DNA of 22,181 bases from JANWWM01 sp046292465 (GTDB taxonomy: Bacteria; Bacteroidota; Chlorobiia; Chlorobiales; Thermochlorobacteraceae). The notes below the pieces were generated by a model. The model was not told the DNA's origin. It made no database searches and saw only the letters and a program-made list of their open reading frames with translations. The stretch covers positions 1 through 22,181 of the forward strand of contig JBKBRB010000026.1 of assembly GCA_046292465.1 (NCBI GenBank), written 5' to 3'. How positions within the stretch are numbered: the stretch's first letter is position 1; every line of letters starts with the position of its first letter. Position numbers and translations under genes: made by a program. Of this stretch, positions 1-6,618 are shown piece after piece.

Positions 1-77
1 TCAAACTTTTTGCATATTTTCCAAAACGCACCTTAAAAACCAATTCACAACTATGGCAAAAATTCTTGAAAGCCCTG
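1..77 (+). repeat. 77-bp exact direct repeat, copy 1 (aclB leader and first 8 codons)
   Basis: Positions 1-77 are identical, base for base, to 1992-2068. The repeat holds about 52 bases of aclB leader, the ATG (here at 53) and codons for MAKILESP. Identity ends at base 78 (A here, C at 2069). The repeat begins at the first base of the window, so whether it extends further left cannot be seen. It could be a true partial duplication of the aclB 5' end. A 77-base overlap at a contig end is also what a de Bruijn assembler run at k=77 leaves behind. Confidence 0.95.
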
Positions 78-208
78 AACTTTTATGGGAATCTACTGAC
101 AAGATGTTTGTATGTTCGGTTTTATGTTCTCATTTTCTTCATTCCTGTTTTGGAAGCACTCTTGCAACTTTTGGAATTTTTCAACTTTCAGATATTGATG
201 CCGCATAA
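53..208 (+). pseudogene. Chimeric mini-ORF: AclB N-terminus fused to unrelated tail
   Basis: This 51-codon frame starts at the duplicated aclB ATG. Its first eight residues (MAKILESP) are those of AclB. From codon 9 the frame enters unrelated AT-rich sequence rich in Phe, Leu and Cys and stops with TAA at 206-208. Nothing in the tail resembles a known domain. It is most simply a broken copy of the aclB start, created by the duplication or by a misassembly. A functional peptide is unlikely. If the aclB leader drives translation in copy 1 as well, a short peptide could be made, but I see no sign of selection for it. Confidence 0.5.
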
Positions 209-407
209 CAACCCAAACCTAATTTTGGATTAAATTAGAATAGATATGTTGGTTTTTACAATGGCCCATGCACCGCTGCAATGTCTGCTCGATCTGAACT
301 TTTGATGGGATTTGCACTCAACCATCCTGCATACTACATCATGCAGACAAGATTAGAAGAAGAACGCGCAAGCGTCTCGAACTTAACCCGCGCCTATATC
401 CACACCG
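209..407. other. AT-rich spacer before the glycosyltransferase; weak hairpin
   Basis: The 199 bases between the chimeric mini-ORF and the glycosyltransferase contain no convincing gene. A perfect 7-bp inverted repeat lies at 219-225/232-238 with a 6-base loop. It is AT-rich and has no following T-run, so it is a poor terminator. A frame open from 281 runs into the glycosyltransferase in another frame and looks spurious. The string CTGAACTTTT at 294-303, followed after one extra G by ATGGGA, nearly repeats the sequence at the repeat junction (75-90). Confidence 0.4.
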
Positions 408-1178
408 ATGCAGATTTCAATTATCATACCCGCTTTCAACGAGGAGAAACGCATAGAAGCGTCTTTACAAGAAGTTACACTCTTTCTGCCCAAGCATTTT
501 CTGGATTGGGAAGTTATTGTGGTAGATGATGGCAGCATGGATCGTACTGCTGAGATTGTGCGTCGTTTTGAGCACACATCACCAAACTCGCGCTTAACGC
601 TGGAAATCTTGCCTGAAAATATGGGTAAAGGTGCAGCCGTTAAGCACGGTGTGATGCAGGCAAAAGGAAAGATTATTCTTTTTATGGATGCTGACCTTTC
701 AACACCTCTAACAGAAATTGCAAAGGTAGTAGAAGCCTTGGAGCAAGGTGCAGATGTGGCGATTGGCTCGCGCGGTCAACCTGACTCAAACATCGTGCGG
801 CACCAACCCTTTTACCGCGAAACAATGGGAAAAATTTTCAATCGGATTGTGCGCATGCTGGTCATAGATGGCATCCGTGATACACAGTGTGGGTTCAAAG
901 CATTTCGACACCAAGTAGCCAAAGAGATTTTTGCGCGCGTCGAGACCACACACTTTGGCTTCGATGTGGAAGTCTTGCTCTGGGCGAGGAAATTAGGCTT
1001 CTCGGTTAAAGAAGTTGGGGTAACATGGATAAACTCCCCAAATTCAAGAGTCTCGCCCATCAAAGACTCGCTGAAAATGTTAGTAGGCTTGTTTGCTATT
1101 AAAAGAAAGGTAAATGCGCGCTTCAAAGCGGAGAAAAAACAAAAAAAACAGCAAATTAAAGCCTTGCAGTCGCAATGA
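408..1178 (+). CDS. GT2 family glycosyltransferase, dolichyl-phosphate glucosyltransferase-like
   Basis: This 256-residue GT-A fold enzyme probably transfers a sugar from a nucleotide sugar to a polyprenyl phosphate or a growing surface glycan at the inner face of the membrane. The family N-terminus is visible: IIIPAFNEEKRI near residues 5-16, then VVDDGSMDRT, then a GKGAAVKHGV loop. The metal-binding DAD sits at residues 94-96, followed by LSTP, a typical ALG5/DPG-synthase-like feature. QCGFKAF and WARKLGF further on also fit. No transmembrane segment is obvious, and the C-terminus is a lysine/glutamine-rich tail. The start at 408 is chosen because the family N-terminal strand begins right there; no good Shine-Dalgarno precedes it. 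Its stop overlaps the next start (ATGA at 1175-1178), so the two genes form a translationally coupled pair, likely for polysaccharide or glycolipid synthesis. The acceptor is unknown. Confidence 0.85.
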   Translation: MQISIIIPAFNEEKRIEASLQEVTLFLPKHFLDWEVIVVDDGSMDRTAEIVRRFEHTSPNSRLTLEILPENMGKGAAVKHGVMQAKGKIILFMDADLSTPLTEIAKVVEALEQGADVAIGSRGQPDSNIVRHQPFYRETMGKIFNRIVRMLVIDGIRDTQCGFKAFRHQVAKEIFARVETTHFGFDVEVLLWARKLGFSVKEVGVTWINSPNSRVSPIKDSLKMLVGLFAIKRKVNARFKAEKKQKKQQIKALQSQ

Positions 1179-1872
1179 ATCGCAACCTAACAAACGCGAT
1201 ACGGTTCATACTCGACGAATGCATTCCGCCTATCATCCGCGATAGCAAATTGTTCATGTATCCGCTCTTCTACATCTGGTTCAAGGGCAAGAATATAGAA
1301 AAAGTTATGAACCTAAATCGCTCGTCTATGGCTGGTCTGATGAAGAGTTTGCGAGGTTCTACCAAGAATTGGATTCTTTGGCAAGAGACCGCGTAACAGA
1401 CTTGAGCACTAGATGTGTAGAGTTTATCATGCGTGCCTTAGACCAGAGCGCAAAGTCTGTGATTGATGTCGGGTGCGGTGGTGGCTACTTTGCTAGCAAA
1501 GTTGCAGCACTGGAAAAGTATGAAGTGCATGCCTGCGATTTGCTTGAACATGTGGCTATCAATGGCGTTACATATCATCAAGCAAATATTGAAAACCTGC
1601 CGTTCGACGACAAATCATTTGATATTGTAACCTGCCACCATACTTTGGAGCATGTGCGAAATCTGAGTAAAGCAATTTCAGAGCTGAAGCGTATCACAAG
1701 AAGACAGTTAATTGTTGTCGTCCCACGCCAAAAATACTACTACTACACACTCGATGAGCATATCAATTTTTTCCCTATCAAGTCTGTACTTGTCAATGCG
1801 CTGGGCATTAAAAACCATATCTGCGAAAACATCTGGGGCGACTGGGTCTATATCGGCTACTTGGAGAAATAA
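1175..1872 (+). pseudogene. Class I SAM-dependent methyltransferase, split by a -1 frameshift
   Basis: The first frame (from ATG 1175) encodes the family N-terminus ending in WFKGKNIEK and then degenerates to a stop at 1394-1396. The right continuation, YGWSDEEFARFY and SLARDRVTDL, is in another frame that runs to the TAA at 1870-1872. The frames join if the A-run at 1299-1303 had six As instead of five, giving a 232-residue protein. Motif I, VIDVGCGGGYF, and the later LPFDDKSFDIV and HHTLEHV segments mark a Methyltransf_11-like domain; the acidic residue of HACDLL should bind the SAM ribose. The gene overlaps the glycosyltransferase by 4 bases, suggesting methylation of a glycan or lipid made by its neighbour. 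The homopolymer location makes a sequencing or assembly error as likely as a real mutation. Substrate unknown. Confidence 0.75.
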
Positions 1873-1899
1873 CATCAGAATTTGCTTGAATGAATAGCA

Positions 1900-1929
1900 T
1901 TGAAAAACATAAGGTGCCAACTGTATTGT
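1900..1929 (+). promoter_or_regulatory. Possible sigma-70 promoter for aclBA
   Basis: TTGAAA at 1900-1905 is followed after 18 bases by TATTGT at 1924-1929, giving a plausible -35/-10 pair with a predicted start near 1937 and a leader of about 107 bases. The match is moderate (5/6 and 4/6 to consensus). It lies upstream of the 77-bp repeat, so copy 1 of the aclB leader would not carry it. Confidence 0.3.
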
Positions 1930-1991
1930 GGGCATTTGAGTTAGCCAACTTCCCTCTCTCTCCAAACGCTTCAGCGGCTTCCGAACAGAAC

Positions 1992-2068
1992 TCAAACTTT
2001 TTGCATATTTTCCAAAACGCACCTTAAAAACCAATTCACAACTATGGCAAAAATTCTTGAAAGCCCTG
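1992..2068 (+). repeat. 77-bp exact direct repeat, copy 2 (native aclB 5' end)
   Basis: This copy is continuous with the intact aclB gene, so it is the native location. It contains the last 52 bases of leader and the first 25 bases of coding sequence. Identity with copy 1 stops inside codon 9 of aclB. See the entry for positions 1-77. Confidence 0.95.
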
Positions 2069-3249
2069 CAATGAAACTCTTCGAGAAGTGGGGCGTTCCT
2101 GTTCCAGCTCATCTTGTTATCTCTTCGGCTGAACAACTTCTCACGCTCTCACAAGTCAACAAGTGGCTTACCGAAAGCAAACTCGTCGTCAAAGCGCACG
2201 AAGCCATTGGCGGACGCTTCAAACTTGGACTTGTCAAACTCAACTTGGATTTGAGCGGCGCAATTCAAGCCGCACAAGAAATGCTCGGCAAGCGCGTTCA
2301 AGAGATTTCCATTTCGCAAGTGTTAGTGGCTGAAATGCTCGAGCACGATGAAGAGTATTACCTGTGCGTTCGCTCGATTCGTGAAGGGGCGGAAATTTTG
2401 CTCTCCAAGCACGGCGGCGTTGAAATTGAAGAGCATTGGGAAACCGTCAAACGGCTTATCGTTCCAATTGATAGCACACCCTCGCACGCGCAGCTCATTG
2501 AACTTGCCTGTCAAGCCGGGTTTGAGTCGGACCTTGCCGAGCGCGTCGCCAAAATTACACATCGCGTCTTCTTGTGCTACGACAACGAAGATGCAATCTC
2601 GATTGAAATCAATCCGTTGGTGGTTGCCAAAAAAACCATGCGCTTTGCCGCGCTCGATGCCGTGGTTGAGTTAGATATGACGGCAAAGTTTCGCCACCCT
2701 GATTGGAGTTTTGCGCCTGTCTCGGAATTTGGTCGTCCCTTGACGCCCGATGAATTAGCCATTATGGAAATCGATGCGCGCATTAAAGGCTCTGTCAAGT
2801 TTGTTCAAGTTCCGGGCGGCGATATTGCCTTGCTCCCTGCAGGCGGTGGCGCGTCCGTGTTTTATGCCGATGCGGTTATCGCCTTAGGACGGCGCATTGC
2901 CAATTATGCCGAGTATTCAGGCGACCCGCCCGATTGGGCAGTCGAAGCCCTCACTGAAAAAGTTTGTTCACTTCCGAATATCAAGCACTTGATTATCGGC
3001 GGCGCGATTGCCAACTTCACCGACGTGAAAGCCACCTTCAACGGCATCATCAACGGACTGCGCAAAGCCAAAGCACAAGGCAAACTCGATGGCGTCAAAA
3101 TTTGGGTGCGGCGCGGCGGACCAAATGAGGAACAAGGCTTAGACGCCATGCGCCAACTGCGCCACGAAGGCTTCGATATTCACGTCTTCGACCGCTATAC
3201 GCCTTTAACATCCATCGTCGATAAAGCCATTCAATCCGAAAAAAACTAA
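2044..3249 (+). CDS. aclB: ATP-citrate lyase, beta (small, ATP-grasp) subunit
   Basis: AclB is the ATP-grasp, SucC-like part of ATP-citrate lyase, which with AclA cleaves citrate plus CoA and ATP to acetyl-CoA and oxaloacetate. This is the defining step of the reductive TCA cycle in green sulfur bacteria. The 401-residue length fits the Chlorobium small subunit. Segments shared with the N-terminal half of animal ACLY are readable: an ATP-grasp region with KAHEAIGGRFKLGLV near the start, GGGASVFYADA, NYAEYSG, IGGAIANFTDVKATFNGII and WVRRGGPNEEQG. The ATG at 2044 gives the expected N-terminus; no clear Shine-Dalgarno is seen, which is common in this group. aclA follows after 7 bases, so the two are surely cotranscribed. 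The first 25 coding bases recur exactly at 53-77. The identification is firm; the organism's autotrophy is inferred from it. Confidence 0.97.
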   Translation: MAKILESPAMKLFEKWGVPVPAHLVISSAEQLLTLSQVNKWLTESKLVVKAHEAIGGRFKLGLVKLNLDLSGAIQAAQEMLGKRVQEISISQVLVAEMLEHDEEYYLCVRSIREGAEILLSKHGGVEIEEHWETVKRLIVPIDSTPSHAQLIELACQAGFESDLAERVAKITHRVFLCYDNEDAISIEINPLVVAKKTMRFAALDAVVELDMTAKFRHPDWSFAPVSEFGRPLTPDELAIMEIDARIKGSVKFVQVPGGDIALLPAGGGASVFYADAVIALGRRIANYAEYSGDPPDWAVEALTEKVCSLPNIKHLIIGGAIANFTDVKATFNGIINGLRKAKAQGKLDGVKIWVRRGGPNEEQGLDAMRQLRHEGFDIHVFDRYTPLTSIVDKAIQSEKN

Positions 3250-3256
3250 TTCCAAT

Positions 3257-5083
3257 ATGTCTATCATCGCAACTGAGCAATCCAAAGTTGTTATTGTCGG
3301 AGCGCGTGCAGGACAAAACGCCGCAAAGCGCATGGCAGAATTTTGCTATATGATGGGACAGCCGCTCAATGTGCTTGCCTTTGTTTATCCGCCCGATGCA
3401 GGCAAAACCGTCGAGGTTTTATACGGCAATCAATTTTTGAGCATTCCTGTTTATGCAAGCCTTGCCGAGGCTCATGCCGCACACCCCACTATCAACACGG
3501 CACTCGTTTATGTCGGCGCCGATAAAGTTTTCTCCATCACCAAAGAAGCCTTAGAGACCAACGGCATTTCTTTCGTCTCCATCATTGCCGAAGGCGTTCC
3601 TGAAAAAGATGCGAAAGGGTTGATTAGACTTTCCAAGGAGAAAAACAAATTGGTGAACGGTCCTTCGGCGATTGGCGTGATGTCGGCAGGCGAATGTCGC
3701 TTAGGCGTGATTGGCGGCGAATACCGAAACTTGAAACTGTGCAAACTGCATCGTCCCGGTTCGTTTGGCGTGCTCACGAAATCAGGCGGCTTGACGAATG
3801 AACTGATGTGGCTTTGCTCGCAATTTGCCGACGGCATTACAACTGCCATTAGCATCGGCGGCGATACCTACCCCTGCACCGATTTCGTTACGTATTTAGA
3901 CTTGTTCGAAGCCGACCCGCAAACCAAAGCCGTTGTGTTAGTCGGTGAAATGGGCGGCACTTTGGAAGAAGAAGCCGCCGCGTGGTATGGCAAAACGAAA
4001 CGCCGCATTAAACTCATTGCTACCGTCAGCGGGCTGTGCCAAGAAGTTCTGCCAAAGGGCATGAAGTTCGGACATGCAGGCGCGAAAGAAGGTAAAGGCG
4101 GAATCGGCTCGGCTCGGCACAAACTCCAAGCCTTTCGCGAGGCAGGCGCGCTCGTGCCTGAAACCTTCGGCGCACTCGGCGATGCCATTCACGGCGTCTA
4201 TCAAACCTTGCTCGCCGATGGCACTATCGCCAAAAAAACCGAAACCGCACCACCACGCGATTTACCCTTGCAAATCGAAGAATCGCTCAAGCGCGGACAA
4301 GTTTTCGTCGAACCCCTTGTTCGCACCACGATTTCCGACGACCGCGGCGAAGAGCCGCTCTACTTGGGCTACGCCGCCACTGAACTCATTGAAAAAGGCT
4401 ACAGCATTGAACACCTTATCGGTCTGCTCTTCAACAAGGAACTTCCGACCAAAGAACAAGCCGAAGTCATTAAACGCATTATCATTCTTTCGGCTGACCA
4501 TGGACCTGCCGTCTCGGGCGCGTTAGCCACGATTCTTGCCGCGTGTGCAGGCATCGCGCTGCCACAAGCCGTTGCCGCTGGGTTAATTATGATTGGACCT
4601 CGATTCGGCGGCGCAGTTTCTGATGCAGGCAAATACTTCAAACTCGGCGCAACATCTTATCGCAACGATATTCCCGGCTTCCTTGCTTACATGAAAGCAA
4701 ATGTCGGACCTGTTCCCGGCATTGGGCATCGCGTCAAAAGTTTGCGCAATCCTGATAAGCGTGTCAAATCGCTTGTCTCGTTTGTCAAAAGCCGTCCGTC
4801 TCTTCAAACGCCGTGCTTGGATTTTGCGCTCGAAGTCGAGAAAGTTACCACACTCAAAAAAGAAACCTTGATTTTGAACTTAGATGGCGCAATCGGCGCG
4901 ATTCTCATCGACCTTGGCTTTCCTGAACACGCGCTCAACGGCTTCTTTGTGATGGCTCGCACGATTGGATTTATCGGACACTGGATTGACCAAAAAGAAC
5001 AAAACTCACGCCTTATTCGCCTTTATGACTATTTGGTCAATTATGCCGTGCGCCCAAAGCGCGATGTGCCACCTTTGAATTAA
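3257..5083 (+). CDS. aclA: ATP-citrate lyase, alpha (large) subunit
   Basis: AclA carries the SucD-like CoA-binding/phosphohistidine domain and the C-terminal citrate-synthase-like lyase domain. The 608-residue length matches the Chlorobium protein. The catalytic phosphohistidine lies in GHAGA at His273. The N-terminal part shows LHRPGSFGVLTKSGG and IGGDTYPCTDF, as in animal ACLY. In the lyase domain the active-site set is intact: His415 in ADHGPAVSG, His491 in GIGHRVKS and Asp543 in LNLDGAIG, corresponding by motif to the His-His-Asp set of ACLY. An active enzyme is therefore expected. It forms an operon with aclB (7-base gap) in the order aclB-aclA known from Chlorobium. No terminator is evident just downstream. 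The family call is very secure. Confidence 0.97.
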   Translation: MSIIATEQSKVVIVGARAGQNAAKRMAEFCYMMGQPLNVLAFVYPPDAGKTVEVLYGNQFLSIPVYASLAEAHAAHPTINTALVYVGADKVFSITKEALETNGISFVSIIAEGVPEKDAKGLIRLSKEKNKLVNGPSAIGVMSAGECRLGVIGGEYRNLKLCKLHRPGSFGVLTKSGGLTNELMWLCSQFADGITTAISIGGDTYPCTDFVTYLDLFEADPQTKAVVLVGEMGGTLEEEAAAWYGKTKRRIKLIATVSGLCQEVLPKGMKFGHAGAKEGKGGIGSARHKLQAFREAGALVPETFGALGDAIHGVYQTLLADGTIAKKTETAPPRDLPLQIEESLKRGQVFVEPLVRTTISDDRGEEPLYLGYAATELIEKGYSIEHLIGLLFNKELPTKEQAEVIKRIIILSADHGPAVSGALATILAACAGIALPQAVAAGLIMIGPRFGGAVSDAGKYFKLGATSYRNDIPGFLAYMKANVGPVPGIGHRVKSLRNPDKRVKSLVSFVKSRPSLQTPCLDFALEVEKVTTLKKETLILNLDGAIGAILIDLGFPEHALNGFFVMARTIGFIGHWIDQKEQNSRLIRLYDYLVNYAVRPKRDVPPLN

Positions 5084-5124
5084 CATACCACCCACTCCCC
5101 CACGCTTCCTTTACAGAAAGATAA

Positions 5125-5487
5125 TTTCGTAACCGCCGCATTTTTCAATACTTTCACGTAAAATCCTTAACAACCAAGCCAACAGTTACGCTCAACATCA
5201 CCACAGCCGTTGCGCCGCGTGAATACAGCCTTTCGCAGAACTATCCGAATCCTTTTAATCCAACAACCCTCATCACTTACGTGCTCAAAGAGGCAGGCGA
5301 AGTGAAGTTGGAACTCTTTGATGTCTTAGGCAGAAAGGTCGCAACACTTGTGAATGTGCGGCAAGACGCGGGCACATATACACACTCATTCGTTGCGTCT
5401 CGCTACGGACTTTCAACAGGAATGTATTTTTATCGCTTGCAATCGGGCGGCTTTGTAGCGACGAAGAAAATGTTGCTGGTGAAATAA
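5125..5487 (+). pseudogene. Orphan T9SS type A sorting domain (remnant of a secreted protein)
   Basis: The frame is open from just after a TAA at 5122-5124 to the TAA at 5485-5487. The last ~90 residues form a classic type IX secretion C-terminal sorting domain: YPNPFNPTT, then VKLELFDVLGRKVATLV, then GMYFYRLQSGGF and a terminal KKMLLVK. Such domains sit at the end of large exported proteins and are removed during secretion, but here there is no protein body, no signal peptide and no ATG before the domain. The only start-like codon nearby (GTG at 5281) falls inside the domain. I read it as the surviving tail of a decayed or deleted surface-protein gene. An unlikely alternative is a stand-alone cassette joined to another gene by rearrangement. 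It shows that this lineage uses, or recently used, T9SS. Confidence 0.8.
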
Positions 5488-5607
5488 ATTGTTTGAATCA
5501 ACTTTTTTTTAATGCTTCATTCTGCAACTCGCGCCAAAGCCGTGCGTCTCGATGTGCTGAACCTTCCGTGAAAAGCGGTATCTTCGGCGCAAAACGAGAT
5601 TTCAACC
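5488..5607. other. Spacer before kdsD; no feature recognised
   Basis: These 120 bases hold a run of eight T at about 5506-5513 without a proper stem before it, so I do not call a terminator. The reverse strand has an open frame whose last ~39 residues read like ordinary protein (ending WRELQNEALKKS), but its upper part is antisense to kdsD. It may be the tail of a lost gene or chance. Confidence 0.3.
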
Positions 5608-6600
5608 ATGATTCATTCAATAGTAGAAGCGACGGCGTTTCAGCAAGTTGTCGAATTGCTTCAAAGCGAGGCAAAAGCGATTGAACAATGCGCGGCACAA
5701 TTAAACCCTGATGACGTCGTGCGCGCCGTATCGCTGATTTGTTCGGCAAAAGGAAAGGTTGTAGTGCTGGGCGTTGGCAAGTCGGGCATTATTGCGCAGA
5801 AAATCGCCGCCACAATGACGAGCACCGGCACCGAAGCCGTTGCCATTCACCCCACCGACGCCATGCACGGCGATTTGGGTTATATCTCGTCAAACGATGT
5901 CGCCATTGCGATTAGCAACAGCGGCGAGACGGACGAACTGCTCGCGCTCTTGCCTCATCTGCATCATCGACACGTTCCCATTATTGCGATTGTTGGAAAT
6001 CTCAAATCCACATTAGCGCGCAAAGCCAACGCGGTTTTGAACGCCACGATTCAGAAAGAAGCAGGCTACTTAAACCTTGCCCCAACCACGAGCACCAGCG
6101 TCGCGCTCGCACTCGGCGACGCGCTCGCCATGACCGTCATGCGTGCCAAAGGCATTAACGCTGAAGACTTCGCCTTCAATCACCCCGCAGGACGCTTAGG
6201 CAAACGCCTCACGCTTCGCGTCTCGGATTTAATGCACAGCGGCAACGATAACCCGACGGTTCTGCCTCTGGCTTCTTGGCTTGAAGTGATTCGCGTGCTT
6301 TCGGAGAAAAGTCTTGGAGCGGTCAATGTTGTCGATAGCGACGGAAACTTGCTCGGCATTATCACCGATGGCGATGTGCGGCGCATTGTTCAGCGCGTGA
6401 AGGCGACTGAACTCGAGCACCTGACTGCTGAAACGATGATGACGAAAAACCCAATCACCATTTCAGCCGAGCGGCTTGCCGTTGAAGCCTTAGATGTGAT
6501 GGAAAACCGTCCGTCTCAAATTTCCGTCTTGCCCGTTGTTGATGGCAAGAAAAGTGTGGGATTGATTCGCATTCACGACATTGTGCGGCGCGGCTTGTAA
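5608..6600 (+). CDS. kdsD: D-arabinose-5-phosphate isomerase, KdsD/KpsF/GutQ family
   Basis: This cytoplasmic enzyme interconverts ribulose 5-phosphate and arabinose 5-phosphate, the first step toward Kdo, an inner-core LPS sugar. At 330 residues it matches the family (E. coli KdsD has 328). The N-terminal SIS sugar-phosphate isomerase domain is clear: VVLGVGKSGIIAQKIAATM near residues 46-65, HPTDAMHGDLG, and AISNSGETDELL around residue 105. Two CBS domains follow: VSDLMHSG to GIITDGDVRRIV (about 208-262) and AETMMTKNP to GLIRIHDIVRRGL (about 275-330). The ATG at 5608 gives the family N-terminus; the ribosome site is weak. A PD-(D/E)XK protein starts 18 bases after its stop. lpxB elsewhere in the window supports an LPS-making organism. 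The family is certain; assignment to kdsD rather than a paralogue such as gutQ is likely but not proven. Confidence 0.9.
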   Translation: MIHSIVEATAFQQVVELLQSEAKAIEQCAAQLNPDDVVRAVSLICSAKGKVVVLGVGKSGIIAQKIAATMTSTGTEAVAIHPTDAMHGDLGYISSNDVAIAISNSGETDELLALLPHLHHRHVPIIAIVGNLKSTLARKANAVLNATIQKEAGYLNLAPTTSTSVALALGDALAMTVMRAKGINAEDFAFNHPAGRLGKRLTLRVSDLMHSGNDNPTVLPLASWLEVIRVLSEKSLGAVNVVDSDGNLLGIITDGDVRRIVQRVKATELEHLTAETMMTKNPITISAERLAVEALDVMENRPSQISVLPVVDGKKSVGLIRIHDIVRRGL

Positions 6601-6618
6601 CCCCCAAGTGAGTTTCAA

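Noticed and set aside
219..238. Hairpin after the chimeric mini-ORF as a terminator
   Set aside because: The 7-bp stem is nearly all A-T and no T-run follows.
281..529. Open frame of 82 codons overlapping the start of the glycosyltransferase
   Set aside because: It runs through the glycosyltransferase's conserved N-terminal coding region in another frame and has no recognisable motif.
1298..1305. Programmed -1 frameshift site in the methyltransferase
   Set aside because: Only a single AAA codon preceded by A is available; there is no X-XXY-YYZ heptamer and no evident downstream stimulatory hairpin. A missing base is simpler.
1708..2136. Minus-strand 142-codon frame across the end of the methyltransferase and the aclB start
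   Set aside because: It is antisense to two recognisable genes and to the duplicated leader; composition is not protein-like.
5498..5749. Minus-strand 83-codon frame before kdsD whose tail reads like ordinary protein
   Set aside because: About 140 of its 252 bases are antisense to kdsD; the remaining ~39 residues are too short to assign. It could be a gene remnant but cannot be supported.
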